Assembly: GCA_900540375.1 (NCBI GenBank)
Contig: UQFS01000025.1
Location: 1-54,066 of the forward strand
Direction of reading: 5' to 3'
Source of the DNA: an uncultured Prevotella sp.
Lineage (GTDB): Bacteria > Bacteroidota > Bacteroidia > Bacteroidales > Bacteroidaceae
DNA: 54,066 nt
In this document: positions 26,997-35,659 of the stretch, piece by piece
How the letters are laid out: each line of letters begins with the position of its first letter
Numbering within the stretch: position 1 is the first letter of the stretch
Translations under genes and position numbers: made by a program
Notes under the pieces: generated by a model
Database searches by the model: none
Seen by the model: only the letters and a program-made list of their open reading frames with translations
What the model was told of the DNA's origin: nothing

Positions 26997-28304
26997 TTAC
27001 AGCAGTTCAGGCAGTTGGAAGAGTTTGATACCGTTGCTGCCCTTGACAAGGATGTAGTAGCCCTGCGGCTGCTCCTTGGCAATAGCGGCCTTGACCTCTT
27101 CGACATCCTTGAACTTGCGGAAGTCGCAGTCGGTCTTACCAAACTCCTCACCGACAAGCCAAACCTTGCTGAAATTGTCTTTCCTGAGCGTGTCCACCAC
27201 CTTTTGGTGCTCTTCCTGGCTCACGCTGCCAAGCTCTCGCATGTCGCCAAGAATCACCATCTTCGGCTGCTTGACGGTGATGCGCCGGAAGTTGTCAAGG
27301 GCAGCGGCCATACTCGTCGGATTGGCATTATAGGCGTCGACGATGAGCCAATTGCGCTCAGTCTGCTCCAATTGTGAGCGGTTGTTACTGGGCTGATAGC
27401 TCTCCAGGGCGTGGCAGATTTGTTGCGGAGCCACGTCGAAGTGCAATCCTACGGCGATGGCGGCCAGCATGTTGTCCATGTTATAAGTGCCTACAAGATG
27501 TGTGTGCACCTCATAGACATTGGGCTGACCGTCGACATGCCAGCTAAAGGTAAGGAAAGGCTCGCACACGCCGACCTCACCCTGCACCTGTGCGTCGCCG
27601 TCTGTGCCATAGCTGACGATGCGCTCCAGCTCACGTTGCTTCGCCATGTCAACGAGATGCTCATTACTGGTATTAAGGAAGACGAGTCCTTCGTGGGCTT
27701 TGAGGAAGTCATAGAGCTCGCCCTTGGTCTTCATCACGCCCTCAAATGATCCGAAACCCTGCAAGTGAGCGCGGCCAACGTTGGTGATCAGTCCGCATGT
27801 CGGCTCTACATAGTCGACCAGTTTCTTGATGTCGCCGGGATGCGAAGCGCCCATCTCCACCACAGCGATCTCATCGTCAGCAGTGAGCCGCAACAGTGTC
27901 TTAGGCACGCCCACGTCGTTGTTGTAGTTTGCCTCAGTGTGCATCACGCGGTATTTCTCAGCGAGCACAGCCGAGACAAGTTCTTTGGTCGTGGTCTTGC
28001 CATTGGTGCCGGTGATGCCGACAACGGGGACGGAAAACTGGCGGCGGTGCTCGCGGGCCAGTTCCTTATAGGCGGTGAGACAATCGTCGACAAGTATAAA
28101 GCGGTCGTTGCCCTCCCCGGCATATTCCTTCTCATCAACAATTGCATAACTGCATCCTTTCTCGAGTGCACTCTTGGCGAATTTGTTTCCGTCGAACGAC
28201 ACACCTTTCAGCGCGATGAAGATGCTGTCCTTGGGGCAGTCGCGGCTGTCGGTGGTCACCTGCGGATGCTGCAGGTAGAGCTGATATAATTCTTTTACGT
28301 TCAT
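26997..28304 (-). CDS. murF: UDP-MurNAc-tripeptide--D-alanyl-D-alanine ligase
   Basis: A 435-residue cytoplasmic Mur ligase that adds D-Ala-D-Ala to the muropeptide precursor. The N-terminal domain recognises the UDP sugar (TTDSRDCPKDSIFIALKG). The ATP loop is GTNGKTTT at 99-106, and the central domain has EMGASHPGDIKKLV and ITNVGRAHLQGFGS. The C-terminal domain has the DAYNANPTSMAAAL motif, which distinguishes MurF from MurC, D and E. The length is normal for the family. Confidence 0.96.
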   Translation of the reverse strand: MNVKELYQLYLQHPQVTTDSRDCPKDSIFIALKGVSFDGNKFAKSALEKGCSYAIVDEKEYAGEGNDRFILVDDCLTAYKELAREHRRQFSVPVVGITGTNGKTTTKELVSAVLAEKYRVMHTEANYNNDVGVPKTLLRLTADDEIAVVEMGASHPGDIKKLVDYVEPTCGLITNVGRAHLQGFGSFEGVMKTKGELYDFLKAHEGLVFLNTSNEHLVDMAKQRELERIVSYGTDGDAQVQGEVGVCEPFLTFSWHVDGQPNVYEVHTHLVGTYNMDNMLAAIAVGLHFDVAPQQICHALESYQPSNNRSQLEQTERNWLIVDAYNANPTSMAAALDNFRRITVKQPKMVILGDMRELGSVSQEEHQKVVDTLRKDNFSKVWLVGEEFGKTDCDFRKFKDVEEVKAAIAKEQPQGYYILVKGSNGIKLFQLPELL

Positions 28305-28362
28305 AGTCGTGAAAAATGTGTTGATTCGTAGTCCCTATCTTCTTATAAGCACCTTTGTGCCA

Positions 28363-28806
28363 CTATTCTATTTGGGCTTTTACAAAATCTTCTGGGGAAC
28401 AGATAATGATTGTGTCACAAGTGGGGAAATCCTTCAAGTTGATGGTAACAATGCAGTCACAATCGTTCTCCAAAGCACAATAATACTGAAAACTATCTTC
28501 TATATCTTTGAAATTCTCATCTTTCAATGCGATTGCAGTCTGATCGTGGGATATGTCTACAATCTGAATATATTTCTCTAATTCAATGAGTAAGCACCTA
28601 ATCACATTTCTCTTCTCAGGCTCATGAATATTATTCTGCTTCAATCTGAGTCCAAGAAGATATGCTATTGTTGACAGAGATATTGTAGAGATACAAACTT
28701 CGAGCAAGCCCAATTGAGCGGCTCGCATAATCTTTCTAACTGCAACATAATGCGTCCTCTGTGTAAGGAACTCCATGACTATATTTGTGTCCAGAAAGAC
28801 TCTCAT
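28363..28806 (-). CDS. PIN-domain ribonuclease toxin
   Basis: A 147-residue VapC-like toxin. PIN domain residues are visible: FLDTN with Asp6, an acidic residue near 12 (MEFL), Asp104 in KDIEDSFQYYCA, and Asp115/Asp117 before ENDCDCIVTIN, ending in NLKDF. Such toxins cut RNA and are neutralised by the partner protein. The start codon overlaps the end of the upstream small gene by 4 bases, the usual layout of a toxin-antitoxin pair. The RNA target is unknown. Confidence 0.85.
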   Translation of the reverse strand: MRVFLDTNIVMEFLTQRTHYVAVRKIMRAAQLGLLEVCISTISLSTIAYLLGLRLKQNNIHEPEKRNVIRCLLIELEKYIQIVDISHDQTAIALKDENFKDIEDSFQYYCALENDCDCIVTINLKDFPTCDTIIICSPEDFVKAQIE

Positions 28807-29075
28807 AGATATTCTTCGTATTTCTGACTCAAATAATGCTCCTTCATTTTCTCGTCATCACCGGGCATAGTCTGTGAAAAGAGATCCATAAACTTGTCTG
28901 TAGGCAATGGACCGTCGTCAACATGGATTTTCTTAGTCGTCATGGCCTGTGCTCCATGTCTCTTCTGCCAAGAAAGCTTTTTCAAGTATTCCAAAGCCTT
29001 CCGGAGGTAATCTTCACTATCTGCGAGATAGTTGAGATTACTATGGATTTCTGCATTGAGTTGTAGCGTTGTCAT
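28803..29075 (-). CDS. Putative antitoxin of the PIN-domain toxin
   Basis: A 90-residue protein directly upstream of, and translationally coupled to, the PIN toxin (ATGA-type overlap). The N-terminal part (TTLQLNAEIHSNLNYLADSEDYLRKALEYLKKL) is consistent with a small dimeric DNA-binding fold that represses its own promoter. The charged C-terminal half (about 45-90) would wrap the toxin. I do not recognise the family with certainty; the role is inferred from position. A -7 box TATATTTG lies on the minus strand at 29096-29103. Confidence 0.7.
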   Translation of the reverse strand: MTTLQLNAEIHSNLNYLADSEDYLRKALEYLKKLSWQKRHGAQAMTTKKIHVDDGPLPTDKFMDLFSQTMPGDDEKMKEHYLSQKYEEYL

Positions 29076-29154
29076 TACAATTCCTTTCTTTGCTGCAAAT
29101 ATACGAAAACAATTCTAAATCTCATGGGATAAGACCGAAAAAACAACGTAATTA

Positions 29155-29186
29155 TTTGCATGATAGCGGAGAAATAGGTACATTTG
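29155..29186 (+). promoter_or_regulatory. Promoter of folP
   Basis: TTTG at 29155-29158 and TACATTTG at 29179-29186, 20 bases apart, 35 bases before the folP ATG at 29222. It supports that start over the upstream in-frame Met at 29069. Confidence 0.7.
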
Positions 29187-29221
29187 CAGATAGTGTACAC
29201 GATTTAGAAGTAATTACATTC

Positions 29222-30052
29222 ATGAACCATACTATTAACGTGCGGGGGCGGTTGCTCTCGCTGGCTCGTCCTCAGGTGATGGGCATCCTCAATGTCACAC
29301 CCGACTCCTTCTATAGCGGAAGCCGCAAGCAGACTGAGCGCGAGATTGCTGACCGCGCCAACGAGATTATCGCACAGGGAGGAGCCATCATCGACGTAGG
29401 AGCCTTCTCTACGCGCCCCGGTGCGCAAGAGGTAAGCGAGGAAGAGGAAGCCCAAAGACTGAAATGGGCGCTTGGTATTGTACGCCGTGAGCAGCCCGAC
29501 GCTCCCGTGTCGGTGGACACCTACCGCCCGCTTGTAGCCCGCCAATGCATTGAGGACTGGGAAGCCGACATCATCAATGACGTGTCGGAAGGAGGCCTTA
29601 CCGGTATCGTCAACACGCCAATCCACGAAACCGGCAGCATGTTTGAAGTGGTGGGGCAGTTACGCGTGCCGTACATTCTCATGTCGGTGAAGCCCGACAT
29701 CACAAGCATGATGCAAGCCTTCAGCCATGAAGTGCAGCAACTGCGCGACTTAGGTGCGCGTGACATCATCCTCGACCCAGGCTACGGATTCGGCAAGACA
29801 TTGGAACAAAATTATGCAGTCTTGCGCAACGCTGACAAGCTCCTAACGCTCGATCTGCCTGTACTTACGGGTGTGTCGCGCAAGTCTATGATCTTTAAGC
29901 TCGTCGGCGGCGATCCGACAACATCTCTCAACGGCACAACGGCCATCCACACCATCGCGCTGATGAAGGGATCCTCCATCCTGCGCGTCCATGATGTGAA
30001 GGAAGCCGTAGAGTGCGTAAAGATATACGATGAAATGATGAATGTTGAATGA
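29222..30052 (+). CDS. folP: Dihydropteroate synthase
   Basis: A 276-residue folate-pathway enzyme that joins 4-aminobenzoate to the pterin diphosphate; it is the target of sulfonamides. The conserved pterin-site motif is MGILNVTPDSF (20-30), followed by IIDVGAFSTRPGAQEVSEEEE and the DIILDPGYGFGKTLEQNY segment. The last signature, RVHDVKEAVECVKIYD, is at the C-terminus. I chose ATG 29222 because a promoter lies in the upstream extension. The last residues, MMNVE, are encoded by an intergenic repeat. Confidence 0.95.
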   Translation: MNHTINVRGRLLSLARPQVMGILNVTPDSFYSGSRKQTEREIADRANEIIAQGGAIIDVGAFSTRPGAQEVSEEEEAQRLKWALGIVRREQPDAPVSVDTYRPLVARQCIEDWEADIINDVSEGGLTGIVNTPIHETGSMFEVVGQLRVPYILMSVKPDITSMMQAFSHEVQQLRDLGARDIILDPGYGFGKTLEQNYAVLRNADKLLTLDLPVLTGVSRKSMIFKLVGGDPTTSLNGTTAIHTIALMKGSSILRVHDVKEAVECVKIYDEMMNVE

Positions 30053-30093
30053 TGAATGATGAATGACTTCAATGATAAGTGCTGAATGATGAA
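30036..30093 (+). repeat. AATGTTGAATGATGAAT-type repeat over the folP stop
   Basis: ATGATGAATGTTGAATGATG continues as more GAATGATGAAT units and overlaps the last codons and stop of folP. It matches the repeat blocks after rluD and pta and, inverted, the one near lpxH. Confidence 0.75.
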
Positions 30094-30157
30094 TGTTCTC
30101 CACCCTGGACACTGATTTATACATTATCATTTCTACACTATACATTATACACTACTT

Positions 30158-30934
30158 ATGTTTTTTGAGTTTGGAATCAAGGATGTCATAGACATCTTCC
30201 TGGTCGCCCTGATGCTTTACTACATCTATCGGCTGATGAAGGAGAGCCGTTCGCTGAACGTGTTCTACGGCATCATCGTGTTTGTCCTCATCTGGCTCTT
30301 TGTCTCCCAAGTACTGGAGATGAAGCTCTTGGGCAGCATCCTCAGCCAATTGGCCAGCGTAGGTGTCATCGGCCTGATCGTACTGTTCAAGGAAGAGATC
30401 CGCAAGTTTCTCTATCAGTTAGGTGCCCACCAACGCGTGAAGAGCATCATGCGCTTTTTCTCCCAACACAAGGACAACGGACGGGACGAAGACAAAGAGA
30501 CCATCATGCCGATCGTGTGGGCATGCATGGATATGGCAAAGCAAAAGATGGGTGCCCTCATCGTCATCGAGCGGGCCACACCACTCGACGATATTGTACA
30601 GACCGGCGAACAGATCGACGCGCGCGTCAACAAGCTATTGATAGAGAACATCTTCTTCAAGAACTCTCCGCTTCACGACGGTGCCATGATCGTGTCGAAA
30701 AAACGCATCAAAGCCGCCGGATGTATCCTGCCTGTGAGCCACAATATGGACATCCCCAAGGAGTTGGGCCTTCGCCACCGTGCCGCCATGGGCATCTCGC
30801 AGGACTCCGACGCCATCGCCGTGGTAGTCTCAGAAGAGACCGGCCGCATCAGTGTGGCCATCAAAGGGCAGTTCCACCTGCGTCTCTCTGCTGAGGAACT
30901 CGAGAGCATACTCGCCAGGGAGATGATTGGTTAA
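30158..30934 (+). CDS. cdaA: Diadenylate cyclase CdaA
   Basis: A 258-residue enzyme that makes cyclic di-AMP from two ATP molecules. Three N-terminal transmembrane helices (about residues 9-27, 34-52 and 62-77) precede the cytoplasmic DisA-N (DAC) domain. The catalytic motifs DGA (174-176) and RHR (206-208) are both intact. The product usually controls potassium and osmotic balance. In many Firmicutes cdaA sits with cdaR and glmM; here it follows folP by 105 bases, with no partner gene visible. Confidence 0.95.
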   Translation: MFFEFGIKDVIDIFLVALMLYYIYRLMKESRSLNVFYGIIVFVLIWLFVSQVLEMKLLGSILSQLASVGVIGLIVLFKEEIRKFLYQLGAHQRVKSIMRFFSQHKDNGRDEDKETIMPIVWACMDMAKQKMGALIVIERATPLDDIVQTGEQIDARVNKLLIENIFFKNSPLHDGAMIVSKKRIKAAGCILPVSHNMDIPKELGLRHRAAMGISQDSDAIAVVVSEETGRISVAIKGQFHLRLSAEELESILAREMIG

Positions 30935-30970
30935 CAAAGGCTTTTTTATTCATTGATTTGTTGCTGTCCG

Positions 30971-31002
30971 TTTGGTCACCTCGCAAAGATTACGTAACTT
31001 TG
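30971..31002 (+). promoter_or_regulatory. Promoter of pta-ackA
   Basis: TTTG at 30971-30974 and TAACTTTG at 30995-31002, 20 bases apart, 39 bases before pta. Confidence 0.7.
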
Positions 31003-31041
31003 TAACATCGACATTTCAAAACTAATATATTACCGAACACT

Positions 31042-32085
31042 ATGAGTTTATTAGAGCAAATTGTTGCGCGTGCTAAGTCTAACAAGCAGCGCATCGTGCT
31101 CCCCGAAGCTGAAGAGGAGCGCACTCTGAAGGCTGCCGACCGTGTACTGGCCGACGACCTGGCCGACCTGATCTTGATCGGCAATCCCGAGAACATCCGT
31201 AAGGAAGCCAAAGAGTGGGGCCTCGCCAACATCGACAAGGCTACCATCGTCGACCCGCTGCACTGCGAGAAGACCGAGGCGTATGCTACCTTGTTAGCTG
31301 AGCTTCGCAAGAAAAAGGGCATGACCGTTGAGCAGGCCCGTGAGCTGGTAACGAAGAACAACCTCTATCTTGGCTGCATGATCATCAAAACCGGTGACGC
31401 TGACGGACAGATCTCCGGTGCGTTGAGCACTACGGGCGACACACTGCGCCCGGCTCTGCAGATCATTAAATGCGCTCCGGGCGTGACCTGCGTCAGCGGT
31501 GCCATGCTCCTCATCACCGATCAGAAGCAGTATGGCGAGGACGGTATCGTGGTCATGGGCGACGTTGCTGTCACTCCTAATCCTACAGCCGACCAACTGG
31601 CTCAGATTGCATACTGCACAGCCGAGACCGCGAAGAGCGTGGCAGGCATCAAGGATCCCCGTGTGGCTATGCTGAGTTTCTCCACCAAAGGCTCTGCCAA
31701 GGATGCCAAGGACAAGGAGACGGGCAAGAGCGTCTATATCATCGACAAGGTCATCGACGCAACAAAGATTGCTCATGAGAAGTATCCCGAGCTGAAAGTC
31801 GACGGCGAGTTGCAGGCCGACGCTGCCCTCGTGCCTTCCGTAGGTGAGTTCAAGGCTCCGGGCTCTCCGATTGCCGGACACGCCAATGTGCTCGTAGTAC
31901 CTAATCTCGAAGTGGGCAACATCGGTTACAAGCTCGTTCAGCGTCTTGGCGGTGCCATTGCTATCGGTCCTATCATTCAGGGTATCGCTCGTCCGGTCAA
32001 CGACCTCAGCCGCGGTTGCTCTGTCGATGACATCTACTACATGGTCGCCATCACTTCCTGCCAGGCAATGGACGCAAAGAAATGA
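31042..32085 (+). CDS. pta: Phosphate acetyltransferase, short form
   Basis: A 347-residue enzyme that converts acetyl-CoA and phosphate into acetyl phosphate. It is the short form with only the PTA/PTB catalytic domain; the long form of E. coli (about 714 residues) has extra N-terminal domains. Landmarks are QISGALSTTGDTLRPALQII, PGSPIAGHANVLVVPNLEVGN and RPVNDLSRGCSVDDIYYM near the C-terminus. Together with ackA, 66 bases downstream, it makes acetate and ATP during fermentation. Confidence 0.95.
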   Translation: MSLLEQIVARAKSNKQRIVLPEAEEERTLKAADRVLADDLADLILIGNPENIRKEAKEWGLANIDKATIVDPLHCEKTEAYATLLAELRKKKGMTVEQARELVTKNNLYLGCMIIKTGDADGQISGALSTTGDTLRPALQIIKCAPGVTCVSGAMLLITDQKQYGEDGIVVMGDVAVTPNPTADQLAQIAYCTAETAKSVAGIKDPRVAMLSFSTKGSAKDAKDKETGKSVYIIDKVIDATKIAHEKYPELKVDGELQADAALVPSVGEFKAPGSPIAGHANVLVVPNLEVGNIGYKLVQRLGGAIAIGPIIQGIARPVNDLSRGCSVDDIYYMVAITSCQAMDAKK

Positions 32086-32150
32086 TGAATGTTGAATGCA
32101 TTCAACATTCAACATTGTTAATAACTCAACACTCAACATTCAACATTGTT
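32083..32150 (+). repeat. AATGTTGAATG-type repeat between pta and ackA
   Basis: Starts at the pta stop codon and runs to the ackA start. It contains a perfect 24-bp palindrome at 32087-32110 (GAATGTTGAATG and its complement), followed by ATTCAACATTCAACATTG units in the opposite sense. The transcript could fold strongly between the two genes. Confidence 0.8.
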
Positions 32151-32151
32151 T

Positions 32152-33357
32152 ATGAAGATTTTGGTTCTGAACTGCGGTAGCAGTTCCATTAAGTACAAGT
32201 TATATGATATGGCCGACGAAAGCGTGCTGGCCCAGGGTGGCGCAGAACGCATTGGTCTCGACGAGGCCTTTGTCAAAGTGACAATGAAAGACGGCTCCAA
32301 AGAAAAGCTTATGCACGACATGCCTTCGCACAAAGAGGGCGTGAAGTTCGTGCTCGACCTCCTCGTAGATCCGAAGTACGGCTGTCTGAAGAACCTCGAC
32401 GAGATCGACGCCGTCGGACACCGTATCGTGCAGGGCGGTGACCTCTTTGAGAAGAGCTGCATCGTCACTCCCGAGGTGGAGAAAGGCATTGAGAGCCTCA
32501 TCGACCTCGCGCCGGTACACAACAAGGGCCATTTGGCCGGCCTCCGCGCTGTCGATGCCCTCATGCCCGGCACACCGCAGGTGACCGTATTCGACAATGC
32601 GTTTCACAGCACCATGCCTCCGTATGCTTATCTCTATGCCGTGCCCTACGAGTTCTATACCAAGTGGCACGTACGCCGCTATGGTTTCCATGGCACCTCT
32701 CACCGCTACGTCTCTCAGCGCGTGTGCGACTTCCTCGGCGTGGACATTAAAACACAGAAGATCATCACCTGCCACATCGGCAACGGTGCCAGTGTGGCAG
32801 CCGTGAAGTATGGCAAGGTCATCGACACCTCCATGGGTCTTACACCGCTGGCCGGACTGATGATGGGCAGCCGCTCGGGCGATATCGACCCGTCTGCTGT
32901 CACCTATCTGATGCAGAAGACCGGCATGGGACCACAGGAGATGGCCGACTTCCTCAACAAGCAGAGCGGCGTGCTCGGCATCACCGGCATCTCCAGCGAT
33001 ATGCGTGAGATCGAGAACGCCGACAACGAAGGCAACGAGCGCGCTCACCTCGCACTGCAGATGTACAACTACCGCATCAAGAAATACATCGGTGCATACG
33101 CAGCTGCTATGAACGGTGTCGACATCATCGTGTGGACTGCCGGCGTGGGCGAGAACCAGGAAGGCGTGCGCTGGGATGCTTGCTCAGGATTGGAGTACCT
33201 CGGCGTGAAGATGGACAAGGAGCGCAACCACGTGCGCTCGAAAGAGCAGATCCTCTCTGCCGACGACTCCAAGGTGAAGGTGGTGATGATTCCTACCGAT
33301 GAGGAGATTGTCATTGCCCGCGACACACGCGACCTCGTGGAGGCACAGAAGAAGTAA
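32152..33357 (+). CDS. ackA: Acetate kinase
   Basis: A 401-residue ASKHA-fold kinase that makes ATP and acetate from acetyl phosphate. It begins MKILVLNCGSSSIKYKL, the first family signature. Others are APVHNKGHLAGL, VFDNAFHSTMP, the phosphate loop HIGNGASVAAV, and WTAGVGENQEGVRWDAC near the C-terminus. I chose the ATG at 32152; an upstream TTG in frame is less typical. It ends in a strong terminator. Confidence 0.97.
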   Translation: MKILVLNCGSSSIKYKLYDMADESVLAQGGAERIGLDEAFVKVTMKDGSKEKLMHDMPSHKEGVKFVLDLLVDPKYGCLKNLDEIDAVGHRIVQGGDLFEKSCIVTPEVEKGIESLIDLAPVHNKGHLAGLRAVDALMPGTPQVTVFDNAFHSTMPPYAYLYAVPYEFYTKWHVRRYGFHGTSHRYVSQRVCDFLGVDIKTQKIITCHIGNGASVAAVKYGKVIDTSMGLTPLAGLMMGSRSGDIDPSAVTYLMQKTGMGPQEMADFLNKQSGVLGITGISSDMREIENADNEGNERAHLALQMYNYRIKKYIGAYAAAMNGVDIIVWTAGVGENQEGVRWDACSGLEYLGVKMDKERNHVRSKEQILSADDSKVKVVMIPTDEEIVIARDTRDLVEAQKK

Positions 33358-33374
33358 TATCGCAACCTGAAAAT

Positions 33375-33410
33375 AGGCGGACACCCACGATGGGCAGTCC
33401 GCCTTTTTTA
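33375..33410 (+). terminator. Terminator after ackA
   Basis: AGGCGGAC (33375-33382) pairs with GTCCGCCT (33397-33404), followed by a T tract, 18 bases after the stop. Confidence 0.85.
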
Positions 33411-33468
33411 GTTTTCTACAACTATTAAGTAAGCTTTCTACCATAAGTAATAATAAGGAGTAAGGGAA

Positions 33469-34506
33469 ATGAAGATTGTTACATTCGGGGAAATCATGCT
33501 GCGCCTGTCCAAGTACGGTGCCATGCGACTGACACAGGGCAACTCTTTCGATGCCAACTACGGAGGCTCCGAGGCTAATGTAGCCGTGAGTCTGGCGATG
33601 CTCGGCGACGACGTGAAGTATGTCACGCGCGTGCCCGACAATGCCATCGGCGAGGCCGCACTCATGCATCTTAGGGAATATGGTGTCGACGTGCGCCATG
33701 CGGTGAAAGGCGGCAAGCGGCTGGGCACCTACTATTTCGAACCTTCTGCCGCCATGCGCTCGTCGAGAGTGGTCTACGACCGCGACGACTCTGCTTTCAA
33801 CACCTTGTCGTTCGGCGACATCGACTGGGCACCGATACTAAAGGAAGCGGGATTGTTTCATTGTTCGGGAATCACCTGCGCCACCAGTCAGGCAGCTCTC
33901 GACACCACGATGGATGCCGTGCGCCGGGCTTTTGAAAGCGGAGTAGAACTCACCTGCGACATCAACTATCGTGGCAACCTGTGGAAATATCCGGGTGCCA
34001 ATGCACGCAAGTCCCTTGACGAACTCATGCAGTACAGCTCCTTTATCTTTGGCGACCAGAATGAGTGGTATGTGGCCAGCGGTCTCGATCCCATCCCTTT
34101 CACTGCTTTGGATGAGAGCTATCAGTTTGACTTGGACGCTTACCGCCGCTACTTCGACCGGCTCCACAAGATGTTCCCGCGGGCAGAGCGCATGCTCATG
34201 GCGCATCGCAACCAACTCTCCTTCCAGCATCATGTCAATGCCGGAGTGCTATGGGCCAACGGAGAAATCTACACCTCACGCATCTACGACATCCAGCCCA
34301 TTGTTGACCAGATGGGCGTGGGCGATGCCTGGGTGGCCGCATTTATCCATGCGCGCCACCGCCGGCCCGACGACGACCGCCTCTGTCTGGAGTTCTCCAC
34401 GGCCGCCGCGTCGCTGAAGAATACAGTTCCCGGTGATCAGAACTTAGTGAGTGAGCAGGAGATCCTTGCTGCCATGCAAGGAGGCAACGGCCGTATCGAC
34501 CGATAA
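33469..34506 (+). CDS. kdgK: PfkB family sugar kinase, likely 2-keto-3-deoxygluconate kinase
   Basis: A 345-residue ribokinase-fold enzyme, probably phosphorylating 2-keto-3-deoxygluconate, an end product of uronic acid catabolism. The N-terminus VTFGEIMLRLSKYG and the substrate motif NYGGSEANVAVSLAMLG fit KdgK. The catalytic loop reads DQMGVGDAWVAAFIHA, where the usual GAGD is GVGD; the catalytic Asp is kept. It has a Shine-Dalgarno-like AAGGAG at 33455-33460. Its role would suit the GH28 pectinase locus at 17 kb, though the two are 15 kb apart. Another sugar acid is possible. Confidence 0.85.
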   Translation: MKIVTFGEIMLRLSKYGAMRLTQGNSFDANYGGSEANVAVSLAMLGDDVKYVTRVPDNAIGEAALMHLREYGVDVRHAVKGGKRLGTYYFEPSAAMRSSRVVYDRDDSAFNTLSFGDIDWAPILKEAGLFHCSGITCATSQAALDTTMDAVRRAFESGVELTCDINYRGNLWKYPGANARKSLDELMQYSSFIFGDQNEWYVASGLDPIPFTALDESYQFDLDAYRRYFDRLHKMFPRAERMLMAHRNQLSFQHHVNAGVLWANGEIYTSRIYDIQPIVDQMGVGDAWVAAFIHARHRRPDDDRLCLEFSTAAASLKNTVPGDQNLVSEQEILAAMQGGNGRIDR

Positions 34507-34524
34507 AAGAATTATCAAATAATT

Positions 34525-34606
34525 GGTCAAACGCTCGTTGGACGTTTGGTCAAACGACTGTTTGACTATATGTACAACGAATGTTTGACCAATGGTCAAA
34601 CATTCG
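34525..34606. repeat. Tandem inverted repeats built from GTTTGAC/GTCAAAC
   Basis: GTCAAACGACTGTTTGAC at 34549-34566 is a perfect 7-bp inverted repeat. CGAATGTTTGACC at 34578-34590 pairs perfectly with GGTCAAACATTCG at 34594-34606, a 13-bp stem with a 3-base loop. A further GGTCAAACG unit lies at 34525-34533. It is between kdgK and the terminator before lpxH. No gene is seen in 34507-34784. Confidence 0.75.
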
Positions 34607-34702
34607 TTTAACCATCAAAAACTGCCTTTTTGACAATAACAAAGCACGATTTTAATGAAGCTATAACCATACGATGAGTAGAACTCATGAGTATAGTCCA
34701 AC

Positions 34703-34750
34703 AAAAAGCGTGGCGACCACTCTGTTTTCATTGTGGTCGCCACGCTTTGC
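34703..34750. terminator. Bidirectional terminator between kdgK and lpxH
   Basis: A perfect 16-bp stem (34705-34720 with 34733-34748) with 12-base loop and A/T ends on both sides, so it would stop transcription from both directions between convergent genes. Confidence 0.8.
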
Positions 34751-34784
34751 TTTGTCTGTAGCTTCTGTTTATCTTTTCCGGCGA

Positions 34785-35552
34785 TTACGGTTTGCTTTCG
34801 CCCTCGACATATTCCTCAAGCAGCAGATGCTCACCGTCGAAGACTGCATAGGTGAACTGCGTGATCCAGTCACCGAGGATCAGCATCCGTGCCTTGCGGT
34901 TGAGTGTCAGCTCCAGTTCTATATGGCGATGACCATAGATGAAGTAGTCGATGTTGGGGTGCGTCTTCATATATTCCTTTGTCCACAACACCAGATACTC
35001 TTTGTCCTCACCCATGTAGGGAGGCTCCTTTCCGTCGGCGCGTTTCAGGCGGCTGTGCCTGGCCCAGTTGAGTCCGAGCTGCATACCCCACCAAGGATGG
35101 AAGAAGTTGAGCAGGCGCTGACAGCCACGGTTGTGAAAGATCCTGCGCAGGAGTTTGAACTTGTTGTCAGGGTCGCCCAGCCCGTCACCGTGCGCCAGAT
35201 AGAACTCCTTGCCGTAGATTTCCGTCGTCAGCGGATGACGGTGAAGGATCACTCCGCACTCCTCTTCGAGATAGCCATACGTCCATATATCGTGATTGCC
35301 GGTGAAGAAATGAACTTCCACGCCCATGTCGGTCAGCTCCGATATCTTACCTAAGAAACGCGTAAAGCCCTTCGGCACCACATATTTATATTCGTTCCAA
35401 AAGTCAAACATGTCGCCGAGCAGATACACGGCGGCCGCCTTGTCCTTGATGCTGTCAAGGAAACGCACCAGCCGTCGCTCTTGGGTACGGCGATGAGGAA
35501 TGGCCAACGACCCTAAGTGCGCGTCGGATAAAAAGTATATGTTCTTTCTCAT
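34785..35552 (-). CDS. lpxH: UDP-2,3-diacylglucosamine diphosphatase
   Basis: A 255-residue metallophosphoesterase, likely LpxH of lipid A synthesis, which releases UMP from UDP-diacylglucosamine. Metal ligands are in order: SDAHLGS (Asp10, His12), LLGDMFDFWNE (Asp47), TGNHDIWTYG (Asn86, His87), LAHGDGLGD, and YGHRHIE. I chose the Met at 35552 because MRKNIYFLSDAHLG is the conserved start. Two Met codons upstream (35576, 35597) lie in or next to repeat sequence. It could be a related phosphodiesterase, but the tryptophan-rich insert and length fit LpxH. Confidence 0.88.
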   Translation of the reverse strand: MRKNIYFLSDAHLGSLAIPHRRTQERRLVRFLDSIKDKAAAVYLLGDMFDFWNEYKYVVPKGFTRFLGKISELTDMGVEVHFFTGNHDIWTYGYLEEECGVILHRHPLTTEIYGKEFYLAHGDGLGDPDNKFKLLRRIFHNRGCQRLLNFFHPWWGMQLGLNWARHSRLKRADGKEPPYMGEDKEYLVLWTKEYMKTHPNIDYFIYGHRHIELELTLNRKARMLILGDWITQFTYAVFDGEHLLLEEYVEGESKP

Positions 35553-35576
35553 AGCTACCAAAGTTTTGTTAGACAT

Positions 35577-35656
35577 CCAACTTTCATCATTCATCACTCA
35601 ACATTCAACACTGAACATTGTATTCATTCAACATTCAACATTGAACATTCAACATA
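35577..35656 (-). repeat. Inverted-strand AATGTTGAATG-type repeat
   Basis: A run of ATTCAACATTCAACATT on the plus strand, that is AATGTTGAATGTTGAATG reading along the minus-strand genes. It starts three bases past the SufT-like stop and ends before lpxH. It is of the same family as the blocks at 23.7, 30.0 and 32.1 kb. Confidence 0.8.
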
Positions 35657-35659
35657 GCC

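Noticed and set aside
28363..29075. Part of a larger anti-phage island
   Set aside because: The PIN toxin/antitoxin pair stands between murF and folP, with no other defence gene near it.
29069..29221. Upstream extension of folP to Met 29069
   Set aside because: A promoter lies inside this stretch and the sequence has no conserved FolP residues; ATG 29222 fits the family start.
34525..34606. Possible CRISPR-like repeats behind kdgK
   Set aside because: Inverted rather than direct repeats and no regular spacers.
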